A stretch of DNA of 43,664 nt. It comes from Prevotella sp. Lineage in GTDB: Bacteria; Bacteroidota; Bacteroidia; Bacteroidales; Bacteroidaceae. The translations under genes and the position numbers were made by a program. Shown one piece after another: positions 8,130 through 15,910 of this stretch (positions are counted from its first letter, which is position 1; every line of letters begins with the position of its first letter). The DNA lies in contig JAFZAH010000015.1 of NCBI GenBank assembly GCA_017548275.1, positions 1 to 43,664 on the forward strand, given 5' to 3'. The notes under the pieces are model-generated. The model had not been told where the DNA came from, searched no databases, and was given only the letters and a program-made list of their open reading frames with translations.

Positions 8130-10379
8130 ATGTCCACTCTTCCTGCCCTTGTCGAAGATCTAACCCTGATACTGATAGTAGCGGGTGTTGTTACGCTGTT
8201 GTTTAAACGGCTGAAACAACCGTTGGTGTTGGGTTATATCGTCGCGGGATTTCTTGTCAGCCCGCACATGCCTTACATCTCCTCGGTGGTCGATGAGGCG
8301 AATATCCACACGTGGGCCGACATTGGCGTGATGTTCCTTTTGTTCTCGCTCGGACTGGATTTCTCGTTCAAGAAAATCGTGAAGATGGGCGCCGCGCCTG
8401 TCATCGCCACGGTGACGGTCATCTTCTTTATGATGACGCTGGGCGTGTGCGCGGGTTATGCCTTCGGGTGGAACAAGATGGACTGCATCTTTCTCGGCGG
8501 TATGCTCGCCATGAGTTCCACCACCATTATTTATAAGGCGTTCGACGACCTCGGTCTTCGCCAGCAGAAGTTTGCCGGAATGGTCATGAGTGTGCTGATT
8601 TTGGAGGATATCCTCGCCATCGTGATGATGGTGATGCTGTCGGCCATCGCTTCGGATAAAGGCGCAGACAGCGGTCAGATGATTGGCAGTGTGCTGCAAA
8701 TCGTGTTCTTCCTCGTACTGTGGTTTGTGGTGGGCATCTTCCTCATACCGATGCTGTTGCGTTATCTGCGCAAACTCATCAACAACGAGACGATGCTCAT
8801 CGTGTCGTTGGGATTGTGCTGCCTCATGGCGTTCATCTCCACACAGGTGGGCTTCAGCGGAGCCTTCGGCGCGTTTGTCATGGGTTCCATTCTGGCCGAG
8901 ACGGTCGAGGCGGAGCGAATCATCAGACTGGTCGAGCCGGTTAAAAACCTCTTTGGAGCCATTTTCTTCGTTTCTGTGGGTATGTTGGTCGATCCGAAGA
9001 TACTTGACGATTACGCACTGCCTATCCTCGCGCTGGTACTCACTATTCTGATAGGCCAGGCGGTGTTCGGCACGTTGGCGTTCGTCCTCTCCGGCCAGAC
9101 GCTCAAATCGGCTGTGCGCTGCGGATTCTCCATGGCGCAGATAGGTGAGTTCTCGTTTATCATCGCGTCGCTGGGCATGTCGCTCGGTGTCATCAGCGAC
9201 TTCCTCAACCCCGTGATTGTGGCGGTGTCGGTCATCACCACCTTCCTCACACCTTACATGATTAAGGCGGCGATACCCTGTTACGGTTTTCTGGAAAAAC
9301 GGTTGCCGAAGAACTGGGTGTTGCGGTTGAACCGTCTGACCACGAGCCATTCGTCTTCGCATCAGGAACAGAACCACTGGAAACAACTTATCAAGGCCAT
9401 GACCGTCAATACCGTTGTCTATACCATTCTGTCCATCGCAGTCACGGCGGTCATGCTCACCGTCTTCCTGCCGCTCATGCGCCGACTGATAGCCGTGTCG
9501 TGGGTGGCCAATCTCGTGACGGGTCTGCTCACGGTCATGGTCATCTCGCCTTTCCTCCGTGCGATGATTATGAAGAAAAACCACTCTGAGGAGTTCAAAG
9601 CCCTCTGGACCGCGAACCGTGTCAACCGCCTGCCGCTCATCTTCACCATCCTCGTGCGTGTGGCCATCGGTGTGGCGTTCATCTTCTATATCTGTCATCG
9701 TCTGTCGGGATTCTCCAACGCCATTCTCATCAGCCTCGGCGTGGCGGGCATCGCATTGATTGTCATCTCGCGCACCATCAAGCACCGCAGCATCCAGATG
9801 GAGCGTCGGTTTATCCTCAACTTACGCTCACGCGACATTGAGGCGCAGGTGCATGGTCATAAGCGCCCGCTCTATGAGGGCCATCTGCTCGACCGTGATG
9901 TGCATATTGCCGATTTTGAGGTGCCCTATGACTCGCTGTGGATAGGGCAGACATTGAAGGAGTTGGCACTCAGACAGAAATACGGGGTGGATGTGAGCAG
10001 CATCCTGCGCGCCAACCGCCGTATCAACATCCCCGACGGGAACAGCGTCATCTTCCCGGGCGATAAACTGCAGGTCATCGGCAGCGACGACCAACTGTCG
10101 GCTTTCGGCAAGGCATTGGCAACGGAACTTTACGAGGAGGACGAGAACATGGAGCAGCGCGAGATGAAACTGCGCCGTATGGTCATCGGAGGCACCAGCA
10201 TCTTCGTGGGCCTCACCCTCAAAGAGAGCGGCATACGTGACAAATACAACTGCATGGTCGTCGGTCTGGAGGAAGGCAAGGAGAACCTCTCGCAAGTGGC
10301 CCCCGACTACCGTTTCCGCCAGGGCGACATCCTCTGGGTCGTCGGCGAGGAGAAAAGCCTCGAGGCATTGTTTGAATGA
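8130..10379 (+). CDS. Kef-type cation:proton antiporter (CPA2) with two RCK_C domains
   Basis: A 749-residue inner-membrane antiporter. Residues ~5-390 form a CPA2 Na+/H+ or K+/H+ exchanger core of about 12 helices, with MSSTTIIYKAFDDLGL, LEDILAIVMM (the exchanger Asp) and MAQIGEFSFIIASLG as conserved stretches. Unlike plain KefB/C, a second hydrophobic block of four to five helices follows at ~410-550. Two TrkA_C (RCK_C) domains then occupy ~590-660 and ~680-749 (IGQTLKELALRQKYGVDV and VGLTLKESGIRDKYNCMV). These domains usually bind a nucleotide or ion and gate transport. No RCK_N nucleotide domain is evident. The ion carried cannot be read from sequence. Confidence 0.88.
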   Translation: MSTLPALVEDLTLILIVAGVVTLLFKRLKQPLVLGYIVAGFLVSPHMPYISSVVDEANIHTWADIGVMFLLFSLGLDFSFKKIVKMGAAPVIATVTVIFFMMTLGVCAGYAFGWNKMDCIFLGGMLAMSSTTIIYKAFDDLGLRQQKFAGMVMSVLILEDILAIVMMVMLSAIASDKGADSGQMIGSVLQIVFFLVLWFVVGIFLIPMLLRYLRKLINNETMLIVSLGLCCLMAFISTQVGFSGAFGAFVMGSILAETVEAERIIRLVEPVKNLFGAIFFVSVGMLVDPKILDDYALPILALVLTILIGQAVFGTLAFVLSGQTLKSAVRCGFSMAQIGEFSFIIASLGMSLGVISDFLNPVIVAVSVITTFLTPYMIKAAIPCYGFLEKRLPKNWVLRLNRLTTSHSSSHQEQNHWKQLIKAMTVNTVVYTILSIAVTAVMLTVFLPLMRRLIAVSWVANLVTGLLTVMVISPFLRAMIMKKNHSEEFKALWTANRVNRLPLIFTILVRVAIGVAFIFYICHRLSGFSNAILISLGVAGIALIVISRTIKHRSIQMERRFILNLRSRDIEAQVHGHKRPLYEGHLLDRDVHIADFEVPYDSLWIGQTLKELALRQKYGVDVSSILRANRRINIPDGNSVIFPGDKLQVIGSDDQLSAFGKALATELYEEDENMEQREMKLRRMVIGGTSIFVGLTLKESGIRDKYNCMVVGLEEGKENLSQVAPDYRFRQGDILWVVGEEKSLEALFE

Positions 10380-10404
10380 TAGCCCTTTTCATTCTTTTTT
10401 TATT

Positions 10405-10431
10405 ATAGGTGACGGCCAAACCGCCACCTAT
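10405..10431. terminator. Hairpin after the antiporter gene
   Basis: ATAGGTG-A-CGG pairs with CCG-C-CACCTAT around a 5-base loop, a strong stem with one internal mismatch. A run of T precedes it and another (TCCTTTTTTG) lies about 12-20 bases after. It is 25 bp past the stop codon, so it plausibly ends the pepT/antiporter transcript, but the U-tract is not adjacent. Confidence 0.5.
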
Positions 10432-10547
10432 GGTAAATCTGTCCTTTTTTGAAGTCCTTTCGCCTTTCTCCGATATGAGGAAGGGGAGGCACACGCATCC
10501 TTTCCATTTCATTTTGTCGCAAAAATAAAATATTTATGCGCAAAATG

Positions 10548-10577
10548 TTTGTATTTATTCATTTTTGCTTACCTTTG
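10548..10577 (+). promoter_or_regulatory. Bacteroidetes-type promoter for the porin gene
   Basis: TTTG (10548-10551) and TACCTTTG (10570-10577) match the -33 and -7 boxes with 18 bp between them, 29 bp ahead of the porin start codon. Confidence 0.75.
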
Positions 10578-10606
10578 CACCCTGAAAATCATCAAAAACG
10601 TGAATA

Positions 10607-11734
10607 ATGATTGGAAATAAAAAGCGCAAGGGTGCTTTTCGGAGAGCCTTGTCGGTCGTGGTGCTGACGGTGGCGGGACTGTTGCTGTGCGGCGCAAACG
10701 CTTTGGCGCAAGAGAAACAGGGTAACGCTCAATCGCAAGAGAAACAGGGCGGCATCGACTGGCTGAAAGAACTGACTTGCCGTATCGAACTGCATGGATA
10801 TGCGCAGGGCGGCTACTCTTGGCAGGACGCCAACGGCAAGCAGAAGAACGATTTCAACCTGAAGCGCACGCTGTTCTGGGCGAAGGCCCGCATCACCGAC
10901 CGCTGGTCATTCCTCTTCATGCACGATTTCTCGAGCGTGGTGCAGGAGTTTTACACCGACTTCCGCGTCACGAACGACAATGCGCTGACGGTGCGCCTGG
11001 GTCAGTTCAAACACTCTTTCTCGATGGAGAACCCCCTCTCGCCCACGATGCTCGAACTCGTCGATGTCTATTCACAGGCGGCGCTCTTTCTGGCTGGCGA
11101 GGGTCCCGACCCGCTCCACGGCGTGAACTACGGCCGCGATATGGGTCTGATGCTCTACGGCTCGCTGTTCAACAACCATCTGCTGTATGAACTGGCGGTG
11201 ATGAACGGCCAAGGCGTAAACCGACGCGACGGAAATAACCATAAGGACCTGATAGCAAAACTCGACTACCGTCCCATCGACGGACTGCGCATCGTAGGCT
11301 CTGCCCAGAAAGGCAAGGGTCACGCCATCGGCACGGCAGCATGGAATCCCGGCATCGAGGAGGGCGACGACTACGACCGCGACCGTGTTAGCATCGGCGC
11401 GGAATGGAAGTGCCCCACCGTGGCAGGCCGGAAATCCACCTCGGGCGGCATCAGTGTGCGTGCGGAGTGGATGGCGGGCAAGGACGGCGACGTGACCAGC
11501 CGCGGCGGCTACATCACGGGTTGTGTGCCTGTGGGCGGCGGTGTCGATATCGTGGCGTCGGCCGACTATTTCGACCGCAACATCGACATGGATTACTATC
11601 AGACGCAACTCACCGGCGGACTGCAATATTGGTTCTATAAGAAATGCCGTCTGCAGTTGCAATACACGCGCACGTTCAGCCATTTCCAAGACGATTACAA
11701 CTGGCTGCAGGCGCAGGTGCAAGTGGCCTTTTGA
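10607..11734 (+). CDS. Outer-membrane porin, phosphate-selective porin O/P family
   Basis: A 375-residue outer-membrane beta-barrel. The first ~35 residues are a signal peptide (basic start, hydrophobic SVVVLTVAGLLLCGANALAQ, cleavage after ALA). The body has short alternating beta strands and the OprO/OprP signatures LKRTLFWAKARITDRWSFLF, RLGQFKHSFSMENP and NYGRDMGLMLYG. It ends in an aromatic residue (VQVAF), as expected for BAM-assembled proteins. OprO/P porins take up phosphate or polyphosphate in Pseudomonas; the substrate here is not determined. It has its own promoter and is followed by a long heptamer array, then a sodium symporter. Confidence 0.88.
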   Translation: MIGNKKRKGAFRRALSVVVLTVAGLLLCGANALAQEKQGNAQSQEKQGGIDWLKELTCRIELHGYAQGGYSWQDANGKQKNDFNLKRTLFWAKARITDRWSFLFMHDFSSVVQEFYTDFRVTNDNALTVRLGQFKHSFSMENPLSPTMLELVDVYSQAALFLAGEGPDPLHGVNYGRDMGLMLYGSLFNNHLLYELAVMNGQGVNRRDGNNHKDLIAKLDYRPIDGLRIVGSAQKGKGHAIGTAAWNPGIEEGDDYDRDRVSIGAEWKCPTVAGRKSTSGGISVRAEWMAGKDGDVTSRGGYITGCVPVGGGVDIVASADYFDRNIDMDYYQTQLTGGLQYWFYKKCRLQLQYTRTFSHFQDDYNWLQAQVQVAF

Positions 11735-11735
11735 T

Positions 11736-11903
11736 ACGTTGAACGTTGAACATTGAACGTTGAACATTGGACGGTGAAGGTTGAACGTTGAAGGTTGAAC
11801 ATGGAACGTTGAACATTGGAAGTTGAACGTTGAACGTTGAACATTGAAGGTTGAACATTGAAGGTTGAACATTGAACGTTGAAGGTTGAAGGTTGAACGT
11901 TGA
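11736..11903. repeat. Long degenerate heptamer array (GTTGAAC/ATTGAAC)
   Basis: About 24 consecutive units of 7 bases, mostly GTTGAAC, ATTGAAC, GTTGAAG and ATTGGAC, fill the space between the porin stop and the symporter start. Base 1 (G or A) and base 7 (C or G) vary while TTGAA is nearly constant. It is the longest of the period-7 arrays in the window. Confidence 0.9.
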
Positions 11904-11936
11904 CATGGGATTTGTTAACAATTAAATTAACTCAAT

Positions 11937-13460
11937 ATGTTTATCAAGATTTTTCTTACAGTCATTTTTATCGGGTTGATGGTTTTCGTGGGGCTCTATT
12001 CCAGAAAACAAGCGAAGTCGGTCGATGGTTTCGTGTTGGGCGGACGCACCGTGGGGCCGTGGCTCACCGCCTTCGCTTACGGTACCTCGTATTTCTCTGC
12101 CGTGGTGTTTGTAGGCTATGCCGGACAGTTCGGCTGGAAATACGGTATGAGCAGCACATGGATAGGTATCGGCAACGCTGTCATCGGTTCGTTGTTGGCC
12201 TGGATACTGTTGGGCCGCCGCACCAAACTGATGACGCAGCACATCGAGAGCCGCACCATGCCCGATTTCTTCGGAACCCGCTACAGCAGCCAGCAGTTGC
12301 GCGTCTTGGCGAGCATCATCGCCTTCGTGTTTCTCATCCCTTACACCGCGGGCGTGTATAAAGGTATCTCCACGTTGTTTGAGATGGGTTTCGGCATCGA
12401 TTATCAATATTGTGTCATCTTCATGGCCATCTTCACGGCTGTGTATGTGATATTAGGCGGATACAAAGCCACCGCCATGAACGATTTCATCCAGGGTGTG
12501 ATTATGTTGTTCGGCATCATCACCGTCATCGTTGCTGTGCTCAACACGCAGGGCGGATTGTCATCGGCTGTCAGCAAGATGGCTGAACTGCCGAGCGATG
12601 GCGACGCGTCGGTGAACGGCGGTTTCGCATCGTTGTTCGGTCCCGACCCGTGGAATCTGCTGGGTGTGGTGGTGCTCACCTCGTTGGGCACATGGGGTCT
12701 GCCGCAGATGGTGGGAAAATTCTACTCCATCACCGACGAGAAAGCCATCAAGCGCGGAACAATCATCTCTACCGTCTTCGCGTTGGTGGTCGCTGGCGGC
12801 TGCTATTTCCTCGGCGGTTTCGGACGTCTGTTCGGCATGCCTCCGACGTTGGCCAGTGGTAAGTTGGACTTCGACGCTATCGTGCCGTCGATGCTGGTGA
12901 CACTGCCTGATGTGATTATTGCCTTGGTGGTGCTGTTGGTATTGTCGGCCTCAATGTCTACGCTTGCCTCGCTGGTGCTCACATCGTCATCGACCATGAC
13001 GCTCGACCTTATTTACCGCGACAAGAAATCCTTGCCCGGCGAGGTGCAGGAGGGAAGCATCGATGACGAGGTGTCGGAGAAGGTGGAACACCGTAAGGTG
13101 GTGGTGATGCGTGTGCTGATCGTGTTCTTCATCGTCATCTCGCTGTTCATCGCCTTGAATCCGCCGACGTTCATCGCCCAACTGATGGGCATCTCGTGGG
13201 GAGCGTTGGCAGGAGCCTTCCTCGCGCCGTTTATGCTCGGTCTGTATTGGCGCGGTGTGACTCCCGGTGCCGTCTGGGCATGTTTCATCTGGGGTGTGGG
13301 TTTCACGGTGGTCAATATGTTGCTGGGCAACCCGATTAACCCCATCAACTGCGGCGCTATCGCCATGTTGGGCGGCTTCCCCATCGTGTGGATAGTGAGC
13401 CTGCTCACCCCGAAGTTGCCGAAAACAACCGTCGACAGTATTTTTGAATGTTATAAATAA
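11937..13460 (+). CDS. Sodium:solute symporter (SSS family)
   Basis: A 507-residue inner-membrane protein with about 13 transmembrane helices and the SSS (SLC5-like) pattern. It starts with an external N-terminus, FVLGGRTVGPWLTAFAYGTS (the family FxxGGR and unwound helix 1), then GVYKGISTLFEMGFG, VILGGYKATAMNDFIQG (core sodium-site region) and SASMSTLASLVLTSSSTMTL in helix 8, where Ser/Thr side chains help bind Na+. The solute is not identifiable. An ideal terminator overlaps the stop codon, so it ends its transcript. The ATG at 11937 directly precedes the first hydrophobic helix. Confidence 0.9.
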   Translation: MFIKIFLTVIFIGLMVFVGLYSRKQAKSVDGFVLGGRTVGPWLTAFAYGTSYFSAVVFVGYAGQFGWKYGMSSTWIGIGNAVIGSLLAWILLGRRTKLMTQHIESRTMPDFFGTRYSSQQLRVLASIIAFVFLIPYTAGVYKGISTLFEMGFGIDYQYCVIFMAIFTAVYVILGGYKATAMNDFIQGVIMLFGIITVIVAVLNTQGGLSSAVSKMAELPSDGDASVNGGFASLFGPDPWNLLGVVVLTSLGTWGLPQMVGKFYSITDEKAIKRGTIISTVFALVVAGGCYFLGGFGRLFGMPPTLASGKLDFDAIVPSMLVTLPDVIIALVVLLVLSASMSTLASLVLTSSSTMTLDLIYRDKKSLPGEVQEGSIDDEVSEKVEHRKVVVMRVLIVFFIVISLFIALNPPTFIAQLMGISWGALAGAFLAPFMLGLYWRGVTPGAVWACFIWGVGFTVVNMLLGNPINPINCGAIAMLGGFPIVWIVSLLTPKLPKTTVDSIFECYK

Positions 13461-13491
13461 AGAAATCGCCCCCCGGAAGGGCGATTTCTTT
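13459..13491 (+). terminator. Rho-independent terminator after the symporter gene
   Basis: AAAGAAATCGCCC pairs perfectly with GGGCGATTTCTTT around a CCCGGAA loop. The symmetric A-rich and T-rich arms mean it could work in both directions. The left arm begins inside the symporter stop codon. Confidence 0.9.
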
Positions 13492-13500
13492 GTTGCTTTG

Positions 13501-13690
13501 GAGTTTAGGAGTTTAGGAGTTTAGGAGTTTAGGAGTGTAGGAGTTCAGGAGTATAGACAATAGTGGGGCTATTTGTTTAGGAGTGTAGAAGTTTAGACAA
13601 TGGTACGGCAATTTGCTTAGGAGTTTAGGAGTGCAGGAGTTTAGACAATAGTACGGCTATTTGCTTAGGAGTGTAGGAGTCTAGATAATA
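13501..13690. repeat. Octamer array with higher-order 24-base units
   Basis: GAGTTTAG-type octamers occur as seven copies (13501-13556), two (13581-13596), three (13621-13644) and two (13669-13684). Between them sit three near-identical 24-base units (13557-13580, 13597-13620, 13645-13668) beginning ACAATAGTACGGCTATTTG and ending TTAG. Since 24 is three octamers, the whole block keeps a register of 8. Confidence 0.9.
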
Positions 13691-13710
13691 GTATAGCATT
13701 GACGTATGTA

Positions 13711-13848
13711 GGCAGACTCCCCCCTGACCCTCCTCTAACTTAGATGGGGAGTTGTTGCTTGGGAACGGCTAATATATATGTTCTTTTGTTCTTATGTCTA
13801 AAAACGTTCTTATGTCTTTGTGTCTGAAAGAGTTCTTTTGTCAAAAGG
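13711..13848. repeat. Dispersed repeat, copy A (left edge of the accessory cassette)
   Basis: The segment GCAGACTCCCCCCTGACCC, then a hairpin arm matching GGGGAGTTGTTGCTTGGGAA, then GGCTAATATATATGTTCTTT and TTCTTATGTCTAAAAACG closely matches 17572-17692. The matching parts keep the same order and spacing, with a few substitutions. Confidence 0.85.
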
Positions 13849-13851
13849 GGG

Positions 13852-13881
13852 ATTCGTACAATAAACGCGGGGGTTCATACA
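13852..13881 (+). promoter_or_regulatory. Tandem operator-like repeats ahead of the first cassette promoter
   Basis: ATTCGTACA (13852-13860) and GTTCATACA (13873-13881) are direct repeats of 9 bases separated by 12, thus 21 bp apart. The second ends 15 bp before the -33 TTTG. The same geometry occurs at 14775-14804. Two 9-base direct repeats with a 12-base spacer is the known layout of LytTR-family regulator sites; assignment to that family is inference. Confidence 0.65.
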
Positions 13882-13896
13882 AAGTGCCTCTTTTTA

Positions 13897-13929
13897 TTTG
13901 GTGAAGGTCTTTTCCTGATTGTATATTTG
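13897..13929 (+). promoter_or_regulatory. Bacteroidetes-type promoter, first cassette gene
   Basis: TTTG at 13897-13900 and TATATTTG at 13922-13929, 21 bp apart, 24 bp before the start codon at 13954. Confidence 0.75.
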
Positions 13930-13953
13930 CGTTGAAATCATTCAACTACAAAT

Positions 13954-14796
13954 ATGCAAACAAACATTTTTCAATTGATGGCGGTGGTTTGTGCCGTCAG
14001 TTCGCTCCCGGCTCTGATAACGAGTGTCAGGAGAGTTGTCCGTGAGAAAAACATGCTCGGCACCATTCTGGCAATATGTTGCGGCTTGCTCATAGCCACG
14101 TACATCAGCGCCTTCTTCCATGTGGGGCAGTTCACGTCGCTTCTCCGACTGGTTCCAGAGACGATGGACATCTCTTCACTGATTTCAAAAGCATGTTTGG
14201 CACTCACTCTGTGTTGCGTGGTCGGCAACATGCTGGTGTGGTTCTTCGTCCGTAAGGTGGCGACCGATAACCTTTGGCGTTGGATACTCATTATGCTGGG
14301 CGTCTTCTTGTTGTTGCTCGTAGTATTGGCCGTCGGCCTTTCGGTCGTCACGGGTCTGCCGTTCGACACCTGTTTCTTCTGCTCCTGTTGCGGTTTCATG
14401 GGGATGGCCGGCATGGCATGGGGCTTTAGTTACAAGGAAATCTGCGTCATCATCAACATCTATCTGGAATCCGGTCTTTGCCTGCTGTCGGCCTTATGGC
14501 TGACGTGGGTGTGTGTGAAGCGCTATTTGAGTCATAAGACAGTGGCAAACGGACTGTTGATGGCTGTGGGATGCCTGTACGGAGCAGTCTGCTGCGTGGC
14601 CTTCGTCTGCATCTGCATACATTATGCGATGCCGATGGAACAAGCCTTCGACCTCTGTTATCGTGAACTGAACGCCTTGGCTGCAAAATGGGACATATCA
14701 TACAACAGCGTCAACTATCTCCTGTTCATCCTGCCGTTTATCATCCTCACGGTCGGCAACCTGTTTTTGGCCAAACTCATACATAAAAAAGGGTGA
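13954..14796 (+). CDS. Multi-pass membrane protein of unknown function
   Basis: A 280-residue protein with seven or eight predicted hydrophobic helices (about residues 5-25, 35-55, 78-100, 110-135, 140-155, 165-190, 200-225, 255-275) and no recognised domain. It is unusually rich in cysteine, with clusters FDTCFFCSCCGF and CCVAFVCICIHY. The stretch WGFSYKEICVIINIYLESGL at about residue 150 resembles LSYEPVTIFVCIYLWPVIC in the next gene's product, suggesting they are related. It has its own promoter with tandem operator-like repeats upstream. It opens an accessory cassette bounded by direct repeats. Function is unknown; a membrane or envelope-stress role is only a guess. Confidence 0.75.
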   Translation: MQTNIFQLMAVVCAVSSLPALITSVRRVVREKNMLGTILAICCGLLIATYISAFFHVGQFTSLLRLVPETMDISSLISKACLALTLCCVVGNMLVWFFVRKVATDNLWRWILIMLGVFLLLLVVLAVGLSVVTGLPFDTCFFCSCCGFMGMAGMAWGFSYKEICVIINIYLESGLCLLSALWLTWVCVKRYLSHKTVANGLLMAVGCLYGAVCCVAFVCICIHYAMPMEQAFDLCYRELNALAAKWDISYNSVNYLLFILPFIILTVGNLFLAKLIHKKG

Positions 14797-14804
14797 TTCA
14801 TACA
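14775..14804 (+). promoter_or_regulatory. Tandem operator-like repeats ahead of the second cassette promoter
   Basis: ACTCATACA (14775-14783) and ATTCATACA (14796-14804) are direct repeats 21 bp apart, and the second ends 15 bp before the -33 TTTG at 14820. Spacing and position equal those at 13852-13881. The first repeat lies in the last codons of the upstream gene. Confidence 0.65.
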
Positions 14805-14819
14805 TCCCCGGCAAAATGA

Positions 14820-14851
14820 TTTGCATCCGCTTTTCCCAGACGCTATCTTTG
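14820..14851 (+). promoter_or_regulatory. Bacteroidetes-type promoter, second cassette gene
   Basis: TTTG at 14820-14823 and TATCTTTG at 14844-14851 with 20 bp between them, 28 bp before the start at 14880. Confidence 0.75.
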
Positions 14852-14879
14852 CAAAAAACAAATAAAAACCTTGTGTGAT

Positions 14880-15338
14880 ATGGAATTCATCTATCAATTT
14901 TTCAGTGGAATCCTATGCCAGATAGGCGAAAGTCTGAATTTAAGTTATGAGCCAGTAACCATTTTTGTTTGTATTTACCTTTGGCCTGTCATCTGTACTT
15001 TAACAACAATTCCTATAGTGCGCTCTGCCTTAAAACTCTACGAAGTAAAGAAAAATGCCGGACTTATCAGTTCTATTCTCTCAATGGGATATACGCTCAT
15101 GTGTCTGATGTTCTCCATATCAATGATGAATAAATACAGTTTATCCTCTCCTTTCTATTCTTATGATTCGTTGGTCGAAAATTTGTATGAGATTGCTGAT
15201 GGATTCAATACTTCATTTGAGACACTAAATGTTTATATTTATGTTATAGGGTTCATTTGCATCGTAAGTTTCAATGTTATCATTTCATACGTAATCAAAA
15301 GGTTTGCCCGAAAACCCTGCAAACAGTCAGCGGCTTGA
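14880..15338 (+). CDS. Small membrane protein related to the upstream one
   Basis: A 152-residue protein with about three transmembrane helices (roughly residues 20-45, 60-80, 115-140) and an external-looking loop rich in Ser and Tyr between the last two. No known domain is recognised. The segment LSYEPVTIFVCIYLWPVICT near residue 20 parallels FSYKEICVIINIYLESGLC in the preceding gene's product. The ATG at 14880 is chosen over a TTG nine bases earlier because it is a normal start and suits the promoter. The gene is clearly AT-richer than the core genes. It carries the same upstream operator-like repeats as its neighbour, so both are probably under one regulator. Confidence 0.7.
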   Translation: MEFIYQFFSGILCQIGESLNLSYEPVTIFVCIYLWPVICTLTTIPIVRSALKLYEVKKNAGLISSILSMGYTLMCLMFSISMMNKYSLSSPFYSYDSLVENLYEIADGFNTSFETLNVYIYVIGFICIVSFNVIISYVIKRFARKPCKQSAA

Positions 15339-15391
15339 CAATGTACAAGATATAACAACATTCAAATCAAACTAACAAAAACAATTTAACA

Positions 15392-15742
15392 ATGAAAAAC
15401 CTGTTAGCAACCCTGATCCTCGCGCTCATGAGCGTGATGGTATCAATGCCCGCCAGTGCAACAACAGGCAACAACTACAACGTGAAGGAAGGTATTCCTC
15501 AGAACATCATCGTGAAGCAGACCACACGTTACAACGACGGTCGCACGCTGATTATCTACTACAAGAAACAGGGCAATCGGTGCGAGATTTATTCGCCCTG
15601 CAACGAAGAAGATTATTCCATCGATGACATAGCGGAAATAGCATCCACCAATTTCGAGGTAGTGGAGGCCACTGAGGGAAAACTCTACAAGCGCACCACC
15701 GTGAAGCAGCTGATGCGCATCTTTATGAAGGCGCTCTCATAA
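15392..15742 (+). CDS. Small secreted protein of unknown function
   Basis: A 116-residue protein with a clear signal peptide: MKNLL start, hydrophobic core TLILALMSVMVSM and cleavage after PASA near residue 23. The mature ~93 residues are a mixed alpha/beta domain with two cysteines (NRCEIYSPCNEED) that could form a disulfide in the periplasm. The C-terminus is basic (KRTTVKQLMRIFMKALS). I recognise no family. It follows the small membrane protein by 53 bp with no promoter seen between, and a strong hairpin follows its stop, so it probably ends the transcript begun at 14851. Confidence 0.7.
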   Translation: MKNLLATLILALMSVMVSMPASATTGNNYNVKEGIPQNIIVKQTTRYNDGRTLIIYYKKQGNRCEIYSPCNEEDYSIDDIAEIASTNFEVVEATEGKLYKRTTVKQLMRIFMKALS

Positions 15743-15757
15743 TCAATGAAACAATTC

Positions 15758-15825
15758 TACGGTGTCATGGAGGGAGACAGTCTCCTTTCACCCCATGGCA
15801 CCGTAACAATTTCTTCTTTTATCTT
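15758..15825 (+). terminator. Strong hairpin terminator
   Basis: TACGGTGTCATGG (15758-15770) pairs with CCATGGCACCGTA (15793-15805) with one T-G wobble; AGGGAGA and TCTCCTT extend the stem inside. A T-rich tail (AATTTCTTCTTTTAT) follows. It lies 15 bp after the small secreted protein's stop. Confidence 0.8.
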
Positions 15826-15910
15826 CTGAAAACTCATCTCGAAGCGACCTGAAGACCGAAAACCTTAGAAAACTGAAGCAAACGAAAATAGAGTTATAAT
15901 TTGAGCAGAT

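Noticed and set aside
8160-9785. 541-codon open frame on the minus strand
   Set aside because: It lies wholly opposite the Kef-type antiporter; its composition (His, Asp, Glu, Arg rich) is the mirror of hydrophobic codons and no domain is seen.
11736-11903. Possible CRISPR array
   Set aside because: The unit is only 7 bases with no unique spacers and no cas genes nearby; it is a tandem array.
13501-13690. Possible CRISPR array from the alternation of octamer blocks and 24-base units
   Set aside because: The 24-base units are near-identical to each other, not unique spacers, and the blocks differ in length.
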